Shown here one piece after another: positions 25,551 through 34,273 of a stretch of 34,318 nt of DNA. Source of the stretch: Bacteroidota bacterium (GTDB lineage: Bacteria; Bacteroidota; Bacteroidia; Cytophagales; Cytophagaceae). A model generated the notes under the pieces. The model saw only the letters and a program-made list of their open reading frames with translations. It was not told where the DNA came from and did no database searches. Location of the stretch: the NCBI GenBank assembly GCA_023428135.1, contig JAEYZG010000066.1, positions 1-34,318 on the forward strand. Reading direction: 5' to 3'. Within the stretch, counting starts at the first letter, position 1. Each line of letters begins with the position of its first letter. Both the position numbers and the translations under genes were made by a program.

Positions 25551-26237
25551 ATGAGTAAAGCTATATTCAGAACAATACTTCTAACTATTCTGCAATTGGG
25601 TTTGAATAATTTTTCATTTAGTGGAATTGAGGATAATGAAATCTTAAAGGCAAATCGTAATTATTCACCTATAAAAGAAAATTATCTGGCCAGGAAAAAG
25701 CAAAGGAGCACAGCAGACTCTGCTAAGTATGATGATAAAAGTCTTAATTATATCGAAACAGATCCCAGCGCGCTCTTCTTCAATGGTTTTACTTTGCAAT
25801 TCAGAAGAAGCAGTCTGTTTAAGCATAAAATGATCCTGGGTATCGGTTATTATCGTGCAAATCTGCCTGATTTTTGGATCAATGCAAGTCCAGGGAATAA
25901 AGATAAAGATTGGTCAGCGAGAGTGCAAAATGGCCTGGATCTGATTGTTGATTACCACTTGTTCAAAGCAAACAGGGGTATGTTTACAGGAATGGCTTTG
26001 TCTTTTTATAACTTTAATATAGAAAGGATTGGATTAAAGTCGAAGTTCATCAGTTTTGTGCCATCGGTAAGACTTGGGTATATGTGGCGTCCGTTCAACA
26101 AGTGGTTTTATATTCTTCCTATAGCAGCAGTGGCATATAACACAAAAATATCAGGTGAAAGCACTATTGCTGGGGCGTCTTTGGAAATAAAAAAATGGAG
26201 CTTTGTCCCTACGATAAATATTGGTTTTAGTTTCTGA
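25551..26237 (+). CDS. Putative outer-membrane beta-barrel protein, function unknown
   Basis: I cannot name this 228-residue protein. It has a signal peptide (about 1-24) and a polar stretch, then from about residue 80 alternating strands (GFTLQFRRSS, KMILGIGYYRANL, LDLIVDYHLF, FISFVPSVRLGYMWRPF, WSFVPTINIGFSF). It ends in aromatic Phe, as outer-membrane barrels do. This suggests a small 8- to 10-strand barrel. It lies 112 nt after the Crp/Fnr gene; a TATGTTTG box at 25504-25511 could be its own -7 element, but the only nearby TTTG is too close. The MDR gene follows after 46 nt. Confidence 0.65.
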   Translation: MSKAIFRTILLTILQLGLNNFSFSGIEDNEILKANRNYSPIKENYLARKKQRSTADSAKYDDKSLNYIETDPSALFFNGFTLQFRRSSLFKHKMILGIGYYRANLPDFWINASPGNKDKDWSARVQNGLDLIVDYHLFKANRGMFTGMALSFYNFNIERIGLKSKFISFVPSVRLGYMWRPFNKWFYILPIAAVAYNTKISGESTIAGASLEIKKWSFVPTINIGFSF

Positions 26238-26283
26238 GCATTATATCCGATATTTAATTCTTTGCCTGACCTTTTGAATCTGA

Positions 26284-27264
26284 ATGAAAATGAAAACAGC
26301 TTATTATACACAATATGGTAGCCCGGACAATTTTTCTATAAAAGAAGTGGACATTCCGTTTCCTGGAGAAAATGATTTGCTTGTGGAAGTATATACCACA
26401 ACTGTAAACAGAAGCGACTGCGCTATACTTGAAGGCTCCTGGGTAATGCGTCTGTTCACCGGATTTTTCAAGCCTCAGAAGGCCACGCCGGGTACAGACT
26501 TTGCAGGAAAGGTTATACGAACTGGAAAGAATGTAACACAATTTAAACAGGGAGACAGAGTATTTGGCTTCGATGATATGGGACTTTTGTCACATGCTCA
26601 GTTTTTGGTTGTCAATTACAATAAGGCCATTTCACATATACCTGAAGACTTATCATATGAGGAAGCAGTGGCCTCACTTGAAACAGTGCACTATGCTGTT
26701 AACTTTATAAATAAGATTAAGACACAACCCGGGCAAAAGGTATTGATCAATGGAGCTACAGGTGGAATAGGTTCTGTACTTGTTCAATTGTCAAAATATT
26801 ATGAATTGAATGTAACTGCAACTTCCCGCACAGAACATCTTGACCTTATTAAGGAGTTAGGAGCAGACATAGTAATTGATTATACCAAAGAGGATTTTCT
26901 TAACACTAATGAAAAGTTTGATTTTGTATTTGATGCTGTTGGCAAGAGTACTTTTGGTAAATGCAAAAGCATATTAAAGGATGGTGGCATATACATATCT
27001 TCAGAACTTGGTCCAAATGCAGAGAATCCATTCCTTGCGCTTATCACCAAATTTACAGGAGGTAAAAAAGTTAAATTCCCAATTCCCTTTGACACTAAGG
27101 CCAGCATTAAATTCATTCTTGATCTGATTGCCAAAGGAAAGTTCAAACCGCTGATAGATAGAAGGTATACTCTTAATGAAGTACAGGAAGCATTCAGGTA
27201 TGTAGCTTCCGGACAAAAAGTGGGGAATGTTATACTTTTGGTTGGCAAGAATAATAGACAGTAA
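26284..27264 (+). CDS. Zinc-independent MDR oxidoreductase (quinone oxidoreductase-like)
   Basis: A 326-residue medium-chain dehydrogenase/reductase. The N-terminal GroES-like half has VNRSDCAILEG, PGTDFAGKVIRTG and GDRVFGF. The C-terminal Rossmann half has NGATGGIGS (about 156-164), followed by ATSRTEHLDLIKELGAD, typical of NADPH-dependent quinone oxidoreductases. The Cys/His zinc ligands of alcohol dehydrogenases are absent. The likely reaction is NADPH-dependent reduction of a quinone or enone; the true substrate is unknown. ATG at 26284 or 26290 is possible. It is probably cotranscribed with the barrel-protein gene 46 nt upstream. Confidence 0.88.
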   Translation: MKMKTAYYTQYGSPDNFSIKEVDIPFPGENDLLVEVYTTTVNRSDCAILEGSWVMRLFTGFFKPQKATPGTDFAGKVIRTGKNVTQFKQGDRVFGFDDMGLLSHAQFLVVNYNKAISHIPEDLSYEEAVASLETVHYAVNFINKIKTQPGQKVLINGATGGIGSVLVQLSKYYELNVTATSRTEHLDLIKELGADIVIDYTKEDFLNTNEKFDFVFDAVGKSTFGKCKSILKDGGIYISSELGPNAENPFLALITKFTGGKKVKFPIPFDTKASIKFILDLIAKGKFKPLIDRRYTLNEVQEAFRYVASGQKVGNVILLVGKNNRQ

Positions 27265-27341
27265 TTAAATTCAAGCAGTTTAGCTTGCAACAGACTTCAG
27301 CTTTCACTCGACAAACGATATGACATCGTGCAACAAATTAT

Positions 27342-27704
27342 CTACGCGATTGCTGATTCATCAAGTTTCTTTAACGTCGGTTCGGTATAAATACTCCTTG
27401 CCAAAGCACTGAACAGATCGTCCTTTTGGTAAAATCCATAAGGTAAATTTTTGTCTGCTAATTCAGAGTTTAAGAATTTATTTACCAGTTGTTCAATAGG
27501 AAGATTTTTATTTGACTGGATAAACAAGAAAATTATTTTTGACCAGAATATAGTCAAGGTTTCATGATAACCTGATTTACTTGTGTTTTCTATAGCGATG
27601 GTTAAATGAGCCTCATGCGTCCATCCTGCTTTAGCTAGAGACCTATACTTAAACTTGCACACCAATGAATCAATTTGATCCTTCGTATAAAATATTTCGG
27701 TCAT
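27342..27704 (-). CDS. Small conserved-type protein with WTHEAHL...GYHET motifs, apparently internally deleted
   Basis: A 120-residue protein containing WTHEAHL (about 28-34) and SGYHETLTIFW (about 44-54). As I recall, these motifs mark a family of uncharacterised bacterial proteins in which they are separated by roughly 35-40 residues. Here only about ten residues separate them, and they read IENTSKSGYHET, so an in-frame loss of ~30 residues is likely. The rest (FLNSELADKNLPYGFYQKDDLF) looks intact. It has no signal peptide. The gene stands alone between the MDR gene and a long intergenic stretch. It may be a decayed but still open gene. Confidence 0.55.
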   Translation of the reverse strand: MTEIFYTKDQIDSLVCKFKYRSLAKAGWTHEAHLTIAIENTSKSGYHETLTIFWSKIIFLFIQSNKNLPIEQLVNKFLNSELADKNLPYGFYQKDDLFSALARSIYTEPTLKKLDESAIA

Positions 27705-28146
27705 TGTACAAATCGGTTTAATAATATAGGAAATATTGAGTAAGTATATAGGGCAGTTCTACAAAGTTGACCATTCAAATCTATCTCAAACACACGAGAA
27801 AGAGCATCACTTCATAATAATCCTTTAGTTACAGAATCATTACCCAGTATGAAAATCTTTTTAGCATCGCTTATTCATATATTATTCATACATGGCCATC
27901 TGAAACTGTATAATAAAAAATTACTTACGCCTGGAGGGTACACTCAGCAAGAATATTATCAAATTTTTGCTCCTATAATCTATCTCCAATTCTCAGGTAT
28001 AAACACACACCTGCCCGTTTTAATTCTCCGAACAACAGTTACTATCTGTTTTTCAGAAAAATACAAACTTTTGAACGTGGCCTAATACAATTTGTTTTCT
28101 ATTAGAGGATTTTACATCTGCAGGTTGATGTATTATAGGTACCCGA
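27705..28146. other. Intergenic region with no convincing gene
   Basis: AT-rich. The only ORF (27849-28085, 78 codons) has no coding character that I can support. No terminator or consensus promoter was recognised. Confidence 0.4.
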
Positions 28147-28193
28147 ATGAAAAGATCAGGAGGAAACAATGAAGATGATAAAAAAGGTCACAA

Positions 28194-28721
28194 ATGAAAA
28201 GACATGTTACTACACCAAAAGCTATAAGAGCATATCATGCCGGGAAAGAAAAGGACAAAGATTTCAAAGTACTAAATACAAACTTCAAGGATGAAAGTAA
28301 AAATGTTGAAGCAGATAAACCAATTCAAGAGCATGATATTGTTCTCGATATTCCTGAACTAAAACTAGAAGAAGTTAATATTAAAGCAAGGAATCTTCTG
28401 GCTGAAGTTTCAATGAATACAAGACTTAGGGAAATGGTAACAATGAATATTGGAGTAGAAGCCCACATTGATTCACTTGATATAGGGATGAGTAATCTCA
28501 GAACTGAGGCACATCTAAAATTTCGACTTAAACGAGTAAGAGGAATATTACACAAGACCGCTCATACCTTCAGCAAGAACATTGAAAATTTAAGAAATCA
28601 TAATGTTAATCAATCTACAGGTGAACAATTAAGTGGATCGAATGCAGAAGAATTAAATAAAACAGAATTAGAAGAGGCCATTCAAAAACGTGTTACAAAA
28701 TCATCTGATAAGGATGAATAA
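28194..28721 (+). CDS. Unrecognised 175-residue protein with amphipathic beta module (paralogue A)
   Basis: I do not recognise this gene with certainty. Residues 1-47 and 135-175 are charged and probably disordered. Residues 48-131 form a module of alternating hydrophobic and polar residues (DIVLDIPELKLEEVNIKARN, MNIGVEAHIDSLDIGMSNL, EAHLKFRLKRV), suggesting beta strands. The same module occurs in the next gene with ~24 identities over 84 aligned positions. The pattern recalls actinobacterial hypothetical proteins, from memory only. No signal peptide or TM helix is seen. The ATG at 28194 overlaps the stop of a 16-codon ORF (28147-28197). Two more small genes follow on the same strand. Confidence 0.65.
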   Translation: MKRHVTTPKAIRAYHAGKEKDKDFKVLNTNFKDESKNVEADKPIQEHDIVLDIPELKLEEVNIKARNLLAEVSMNTRLREMVTMNIGVEAHIDSLDIGMSNLRTEAHLKFRLKRVRGILHKTAHTFSKNIENLRNHNVNQSTGEQLSGSNAEELNKTELEEAIQKRVTKSSDKDE

Positions 28722-28885
28722 TAAACAGATGAAATGGAATTAAATGACAACAGGCTAAGATATTAGATAAATTAAAAACTATCTACTAAGGGATTGAAGA
28801 GATATTCCGATATAACGGGTTGACTGAGTAAAGTTATCTCCGATTTAAGCCATAAAGAATTTTCAGAGACTCTAAAGAGTAGAAG

Positions 28886-29275
28886 ATGTCAAAGGATAAA
28901 GCAATTACAAAATCAACAGAAAACAAAGAGCAGGAAGAGAATCCTACTGCTCATAGTGAAACTGATAATGACACAGATGTAATTCTGGAGGTACCATCCA
29001 TCAAAGCTGAATCTGTCAACATGGATGCAGAAAATCTAAAATTTTCAATCTCTGTCAAAGCACAGCTTTCTAATTTCTCTCATATAGAAATTGGGACAGA
29101 CATTCATGTTGAAAAAATAAAGTTAGATATAAATTCGCTTGAAGCTGAAGCTCTCTTTACGGCAAAACTGAAAAAAATCGAAACAATCTTTATCAAGGCA
29201 CTGGAATCGATTGACAAAAATCCTGATATAACAAAAAATTGTAACACGGCTAACTCAGAAGGAGCTAAGGATTAA
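28886..29275 (+). CDS. Unrecognised 129-residue protein with amphipathic beta module (paralogue B)
   Basis: A charged, Glu/Thr-rich N-terminus (1-30) precedes a module at 31-114 paralogous to that of the preceding gene (DVILEVPSIKAESVNMDAEN, IEIGTDIHVEKIKLDINSLEAEA, KLKKIETI). It ends in a short polar tail after SIDKNPDI. There is no signal peptide, TM helix or cysteine in the module; a single Cys is near the end. It lies 164 nt after paralogue A and 7 nt before the third small gene, so these last two are probably one transcript. The function is unknown; a structural or scaffolding role would fit a repetitive beta module but is a guess. Confidence 0.65.
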   Translation: MSKDKAITKSTENKEQEENPTAHSETDNDTDVILEVPSIKAESVNMDAENLKFSISVKAQLSNFSHIEIGTDIHVEKIKLDINSLEAEALFTAKLKKIETIFIKALESIDKNPDITKNCNTANSEGAKD

Positions 29276-29282
29276 AGCAGAA

Positions 29283-29534
29283 ATGATTATCAAAAAACAA
29301 AAAACTGATATGGACAAACAAAATGATTCTGATATATTGGTGTATGCGAAGGCTAAAATGAAATATGTAAATGTTATCAAATCAAGTGAGGTAGAAGTTG
29401 ATCAATTCAGTAATGTCAGACACGAAAAAGAAAATAAAAACATACGAATTAATGTTCCCGATGAGTTGGAAGAGGGAGAGGAATATAACGACGCAGTAGT
29501 TGGGACCATAAGAGGTGTATCTATAAAAAAATAG
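29283..29534 (+). CDS. Unrecognised 83-residue acidic/basic small protein
   Basis: It begins MIIKKQKTDMDKQ; an internal ATG at 29310 is an alternative start. The core ILVYAKAKMKYVNVIKSSEVEVDQ could form short beta strands, followed by a charged region (NVRHEKENKN, DELEEGEEYND). No known motif is recognised. It starts 7 nt after the stop codon of paralogue B, which supports cotranscription and a shared role. Similar codon use and tight spacing argue that it is real despite its length. Confidence 0.55.
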   Translation: MIIKKQKTDMDKQNDSDILVYAKAKMKYVNVIKSSEVEVDQFSNVRHEKENKNIRINVPDELEEGEEYNDAVVGTIRGVSIKK

Positions 29535-29647
29535 CCAGCATTGCTATACATACCACCCTGTCATAAATTCACGTGAAACATTTATACGACAGTCTCCAAA
29601 GGAAAAACGCAGAACAGCTCGTGGGTAAAAGTGTCAGGAAACAGAGC

Positions 29648-29684
29648 AAAAAAAACGCAGCCATCCTCTTAAGTAATGACTGCG
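29648..29684 (-). terminator. Rho-independent terminator of the 553-residue protein gene
   Basis: On the minus strand CGCAGTCAT (29684-29676) pairs with ATGGCTGCG (29664-29656) with one G-U pair, followed by eight T (29655-29648). It lies 27 nt past the stop codon of the minus-strand gene. Confidence 0.85.
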
Positions 29685-29710
29685 CTCTACATTATAATAA
29701 ATACTAATAC

Positions 29711-31372
29711 CTATTTCATATCTACTTTACAGAATCTTCCTTTACCTCTGTCTTCCAAATAAATAACGATTTCATCTGCATTTCCATCTACAAAAATTTC
29801 CGCATCTTCAGGAGGCAGAAACTTGATGTTTCTTTCCTGTATAGGCGCAAAACAATATGTCTCATTCTTAAAGGCTATGTCATGAGCTACTTTTCCATCA
29901 GGAGTTATTTTTGAATATACAAAGTTTGTTCCATGTATGTACACAGAAGTTTTAAGATCTTTTGGCTCATAGTCCGCCTTAGCTAGTCTCGCAGCATTCT
30001 TAACGTGTGTATTATAGAACAGATATATACCCTTTGAAGAAGCAGTCGCAATGTATTGTTTAAAAACGTGAGGGTTATCAGTTGTTGTAGTTCCGTTTCT
30101 TAAAGGTGAATTAGCAATCCATTCAAAATCTCCTTTTGCATTAATTTTTGCAACAATAACATCCATGTATTCATAAACAAATACCTTTCCTACATAAAAA
30201 GGATTCGCGCCAGAAGATAACGCAACAACATTACTTATTGTACCTATTGTCCCACCCTGCTTACTTCCTACCGTTACAGTATACTGCTCACCTACCAGAT
30301 AGAAATCATCGCCACTAGGCAACAAATAGTCTGCTTTGTAAATCATGTTTCTTGCTTTCTTCAAGTTAGACTCTAATGCTGTAAGAATCTTCTCATCAAA
30401 GATTTTCACAGATTTGCCAACGACAGCAGCAGTTTCATAGTTAATTTTATAACTGAACACTCCCACATCAACAAGATCCCGTCCTTTTCTTTCAATTATA
30501 TCTTTAAAGAAGCCTGCGATAACAAGGTTATTCTGTTTGTTTATCGAAAACTTAATGTCATAAACCAAATATTCAGGATTTAAATCAAGTTTAACAGTAA
30601 CAGGAGTTTTGCTTTCAGATTTTAAAATCTCAACGGTAGCATTGTAACGACCGTCTTTTTTGTCGTCTTTCTTCAATTTTTCATTGAATGCATAATAGAT
30701 GTCATCATTATCATTAAGGATAAATCCTAGAAAACCAGTTGATTCAACAGCTTTAAAACTCCATACAAACCATGGATTACTTCTTTTTAAATATTTAGGG
30801 ACACTTTTTGTCCATGCAATCTTTTGTGACACCGCATCAAAAAGGACGAAATCCGTTTTGTACTGATCATCTTTGTTTGCTTTATAAGTAGTTTTTATTG
30901 CAATCTTAGTGTTGCTGCTATTATTTGTTATATCAAAATCAATAAACTCATAGCGATCTGTTTTTCTGGAAAAAAATTCTTTGCCTGATGGAGACACAAC
31001 ACCTGCCGAAGAAACTGTTTCATAGTTAAGAGTCATTGTTTCTTTCTCTTTAATATAGGTACGGTAAATAATATATACCTTTCCTGCTGCATATCTCACA
31101 TCGAGAATTTTGGTATTCTCAGTGGGAACTGGCACTTCTTTGGAAAATACAGCTTTAAGAGAGGATTTCTCAAACTTTTCTATGAAAAAACTAGTTCCCT
31201 TTCCCTTAGTACGAATACGATAAGAATAAAATTCTCCATTTTCACCGTTTATCATACGGTTCATTTTGTTGTCTTCTTCATTATTAAGCTCAGGCCCCTC
31301 AACAACTTTAACTTGCGCAAAGGCACTAAAAAACATTAGTCCGACTAAAAATGTCGCCAGAATTTTCTTCAT
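29711..31372 (-). CDS. Secreted protein of unknown function
   Basis: A 553-residue protein with a clear signal peptide (about 1-20, MKKILATFLVGLMFFSAFAQ). The rest is rich in beta-strand patterns with repeated segments such as YRIRTKGKG, VYIIYRTYIKEKE, NLVIAGFFKD, DDFYLVGEQYTV and GIYLFYNTHVK. This spacing is consistent with a beta-propeller, though I cannot count blades reliably. No T9SS C-terminal domain, lipobox or TM segment is visible, so it is probably periplasmic or exported by another route. It is monocistronic, with its own terminator. No consensus promoter was found upstream. Confidence 0.75.
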   Translation of the reverse strand: MKKILATFLVGLMFFSAFAQVKVVEGPELNNEEDNKMNRMINGENGEFYSYRIRTKGKGTSFFIEKFEKSSLKAVFSKEVPVPTENTKILDVRYAAGKVYIIYRTYIKEKETMTLNYETVSSAGVVSPSGKEFFSRKTDRYEFIDFDITNNSSNTKIAIKTTYKANKDDQYKTDFVLFDAVSQKIAWTKSVPKYLKRSNPWFVWSFKAVESTGFLGFILNDNDDIYYAFNEKLKKDDKKDGRYNATVEILKSESKTPVTVKLDLNPEYLVYDIKFSINKQNNLVIAGFFKDIIERKGRDLVDVGVFSYKINYETAAVVGKSVKIFDEKILTALESNLKKARNMIYKADYLLPSGDDFYLVGEQYTVTVGSKQGGTIGTISNVVALSSGANPFYVGKVFVYEYMDVIVAKINAKGDFEWIANSPLRNGTTTTDNPHVFKQYIATASSKGIYLFYNTHVKNAARLAKADYEPKDLKTSVYIHGTNFVYSKITPDGKVAHDIAFKNETYCFAPIQERNIKFLPPEDAEIFVDGNADEIVIYLEDRGKGRFCKVDMK

Positions 31373-32120
31373 AATTATAATTGATTTTAGTTTATAAAAA
31401 TTTTTTTATTATCGTGCAATAAAAAGTCTGTACAGAAAAAGTACTACGTTATGATCAAACTTTGGTTATACAAAATCCCCAATAATTACTCAAACATTGT
31501 AATTCCCAAATGACGGCCCTAATATTAGCAAAAAAAATTCAAAAAAAATAAAGTCAAGCCAAATGCCAACACCAGAACATTTTATAGATTGAAATAAATT
31601 AACATCCAGAGGTAAATCTGAGCAAGTTTAATACTTTAGATCAAAACCAGTCAATAGACGTTAAACAAGCATTATAACCGGCTGGTGAGTTTTTTATTAA
31701 ACTATATTCTACAACAAACCACATTAATTGTAAATAAAATTCTACCAAAAAATAGCCACTCCCAAATCTGTCTCACACACAAATTCGAATACGCATTATC
31801 CAATAACATTTACATTCTAAACATTTCTACCTATCACAGATTCCACCCAATGCAAGCGAGCCACGGCTGAGCAGAAAATACAGACCACATCAACTCCATA
31901 CTCAGGAACAAACCCACCTTCAACGGACAGATTCTTAACTCATACTCTATATGGATGATAATACATTTTCCAAAACCATCTGAATAATTTGTAACCCAAA
32001 TCGGGCTTTGAGCTTCTGGATAAAGTAGAAAGAGCCTCCCGGAAAACCTTTCAGTTATCGCCTAATATAACTTTGTATTATCAAACAAAGGAGCTTAGTA
32101 ACATTTAAACTTAAAAAGAT
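31373..32120. other. Long intergenic region with no supported gene
   Basis: 748 nt between divergent genes. It is AT-rich, with homopolymer A/T runs near 31525-31550. A 61-codon ORF (31685-31870) shows no coding character. The only likely signal is a TAACTTTG -7 box at 32068-32075 facing the NmrA-like gene. Confidence 0.45.
32068..32075 (+). promoter_or_regulatory. Putative -7 box of the NmrA-like gene
   Basis: TAACTTTG matches TANNTTTG and lies 45 nt before the ATG. No TTTG is found at the expected upstream spacing, so it may need an activator such as the adjacent AraC regulator. Confidence 0.4.
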
Positions 32121-33026
32121 ATGGCTGAAAAATCATTTCCACATGTACTTGTTATTGGAGGAACAGGAACTCAGGGAGGCAATGCTGCGAGGGAGCTTTT
32201 AAAACATGGTCATCATGTCAGGGTTCTGGCAAGAAATCCGGAATCGCCCGCTGCGAAACGATTAGAACAACTAGGGGCAGAAATTGTACAAGGAGATTTG
32301 GGAGAGCAGCCCACACTTGTTTCTGCCATGAAAGATATTACTGCTATATTCTCCGCTCAATATACAGACCCCAGTGATACGTCTATCGAGCTTCGTAATG
32401 CTTATAACATGATACAGGTAGCTAAAAAAACAGGAGTACAACAAATCATACACACTTCTGTGATAGGCACTAATATTTTCCCGAGATGGAACAAATCTCC
32501 TTTACTTTCTAACCTTTGGGAAATTAAATATGAGGTGGAGGAGTATATTCGCAAGGGTGGATTTCAATATTGGACGATTTTACATCCAAGTTTTTTTATG
32601 GAAAATTTTGCTGAACCTCTCTCAAAACATATGGCTCCTGAACTAAAACAGGGAAAGCTTTTTGGCATACTACATCCGGAAACACTTATAAAACTGAACT
32701 GTGGTGAAGACACCGCCAGGCTTGCAAGGGGAGGATTTGAAAATCCTGAAAAATTTCATGCAAAAGACATTAACATTGCCTCAGAAGAACTTTCAATGGA
32801 TCAGGTTGCAGCTCAATTAAGCCAACAGCTGGGAAGAACAATTGTCTATGAAGAAGTAACTGTGGAAGAAGGAGTAAAACGGGGACTTTGGGAAGGCACA
32901 GCTCAATCTCATCACTGGATGAATGAAGTTCCCGGATTCGGCTTTGATCTGAATGAAACCCTTGCTTACGGTATTCCATTAAAATCTTTTAAACAATGGA
33001 TCACAGAAAACAAAAGCCTATTATAG
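32121..33026 (+). CDS. NmrA-like NAD(P)-binding protein (atypical SDR)
   Basis: A 301-residue atypical SDR. The N-terminal Rossmann motif GGTGTQGG (13-20) is followed by VRVLARNPES, whose arginine suggests NADP(H) binding, and by LGAEIVQGDLGE. It lacks the YxxxK catalytic pair and has the HTSVIG and WTILHPSFFMENF segments of the NmrA/HSCARG group. Members act as redox sensors or as reductases such as azoreductase-like and quinone-reducing enzymes; the role here is undetermined. The AraC-family gene follows on the same strand, about 100 nt downstream from its preferred start, and is probably functionally linked. Confidence 0.88.
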   Translation: MAEKSFPHVLVIGGTGTQGGNAARELLKHGHHVRVLARNPESPAAKRLEQLGAEIVQGDLGEQPTLVSAMKDITAIFSAQYTDPSDTSIELRNAYNMIQVAKKTGVQQIIHTSVIGTNIFPRWNKSPLLSNLWEIKYEVEEYIRKGGFQYWTILHPSFFMENFAEPLSKHMAPELKQGKLFGILHPETLIKLNCGEDTARLARGGFENPEKFHAKDINIASEELSMDQVAAQLSQQLGRTIVYEEVTVEEGVKRGLWEGTAQSHHWMNEVPGFGFDLNETLAYGIPLKSFKQWITENKSLL

Positions 33027-33123
33027 ACAATCATTGATAGGTGAAACATCAACAAACAAATTGGATAACCTACCAAAGGTTATTTTAGATTTTGTAGTAT
33101 GTTTAGGTAACAAGACCAATAAG

Positions 33124-33951
33124 ATGTTAATACCTACGAACAAGGAAGATATTTTATTCAAGCATAATGAGAGAGAGGCTTTGTATTATCTTACAAACCC
33201 TCTCTCCTGTATGCCTCATATCCAAAAAGAGCATATTCTGGCCTATGTCTATTCAGGAGAGCTAACAATTCAGGATGGCGAAAAAGAACTTACTGTGCGA
33301 TCTAAAAGTTCTGTCTTCATAAGGAGAAACCACCGTATCAAGTTTTCTATCAGAAACGAAAAAGAAGAAAATGTACGGATCGTACTTCTGATACTGAGCA
33401 GAAACCTCCTTCTTCGATTTTACCAGAAAATGAACAAAACCCTCCTTTCTGAAGATAAGGAGAGCTTTAAAGTTAGTTTTTTCACAATCCCATGGGGGGC
33501 TGATGTAGCAAGTTTGTTCCTTTCTTTAATTCCCTACATCGATGCAGCCAAACAACTACCTGATGAGATAATGGAATTAAAACTTACAGAGGCTATTCAC
33601 ATACTACTATGTTCAGATAATCGTGTTACCTCTACCATATTTGATTTTGCAGAGCCCTGGAAAATTGACATTCTTAACTTCCTGAACAATAATTTCATGT
33701 ATGATCTTTCCATAAAGGAAATTGCATTATACACCGGTCGCAGCATTGCCACCTTTAAAAGAGATTTCAAAAAAATCAGTAACCTCACACCACAAAAATG
33801 GATTATAAAAAAGAGACTTGAATATGCGCAACAATTATTAAAAGAAGGCAAGAAAGTTTCTGATATATATTTAGATCTTGGGTTTATCAGTCTCTCACAC
33901 TTTTCTACTGCTTATAAAAGGGAGTATGGGATTGCGCCGACGAGGGGGTGA
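33124..33951 (+). CDS. AraC-family transcriptional regulator
   Basis: From the ATG at 33124 it is 275 residues. The N-terminal half resembles a cupin-like sensing arm (HILAYVYSGELTIQDGEKELTV, then SSVFIRRNHRIKFSI). The C-terminal ~95 residues (from about 179) hold the two AraC helix-turn-helix motifs: LSIKEIALYTGRSIATFKRDFKK, and VSDIYLDLGFISLSHFSTAYKREYG. A TTG at 33034 in the same frame would add 30 residues; the ATG is preferred because the extra part looks unconserved, but this is not certain. It probably controls the NmrA-like gene just upstream. Confidence 0.9.
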   Translation: MLIPTNKEDILFKHNEREALYYLTNPLSCMPHIQKEHILAYVYSGELTIQDGEKELTVRSKSSVFIRRNHRIKFSIRNEKEENVRIVLLILSRNLLLRFYQKMNKTLLSEDKESFKVSFFTIPWGADVASLFLSLIPYIDAAKQLPDEIMELKLTEAIHILLCSDNRVTSTIFDFAEPWKIDILNFLNNNFMYDLSIKEIALYTGRSIATFKRDFKKISNLTPQKWIIKKRLEYAQQLLKEGKKVSDIYLDLGFISLSHFSTAYKREYGIAPTRG

Positions 33952-34191
33952 AGGATAGAATATTGAGCCAAGAATAATCAGACTTACCCAAAGCTGCAGT
34001 GATTTTTGAAACCCACCTAACCGCACTGCACTCTACAACAAACTTAATTATTTCATTACTCCTATCAAAATAAGAATAGCCTGTTATACTAGTACTGGCT
34101 ACTCATAAATATTTTCTCTAACTGTAAAACTTGCATTAAAAATTCGAAAGTACTTTATTCTCCTTATAAATACCTTTTCCCTTTATAACAT
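33952..34191. other. Intergenic region before the insertion-sequence end
   Basis: AT-rich, with no ORF of coding character and no recognised RNA gene, promoter or strong terminator between the AraC stop codon and the putative IS21-type end. Confidence 0.4.
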
Positions 34192-34196
34192 TGACT

Positions 34197-34239
34197 ATTC
34201 CGATGAAAGTGTACCAGTGATTCCGGTGAAAGTGTACCA
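34197..34239. repeat. Tandem 20-nt terminal motif of the IS element
   Basis: Two near-identical copies (19 of 20 bases) with period 23 and core GAAAGTGTACCA. They are probably transposase-binding sites at the element end. Confidence 0.75.
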
Positions 34240-34273
34240 CTTTTAACAGGCAGGTAATGTTAAAACAAATATA

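Noticed and set aside
27849..28085. 78-codon plus-strand ORF in the gap before the small-gene cluster
   Set aside because: No recognisable domain, uneven composition, no clear start context; AT-rich intergenic DNA gives such ORFs by chance.
31685..31870. 61-codon plus-strand ORF upstream of the NmrA-like gene
   Set aside because: Composition is Ile/Asn/His-rich as expected from AT-rich noncoding DNA; no domain or supporting context.
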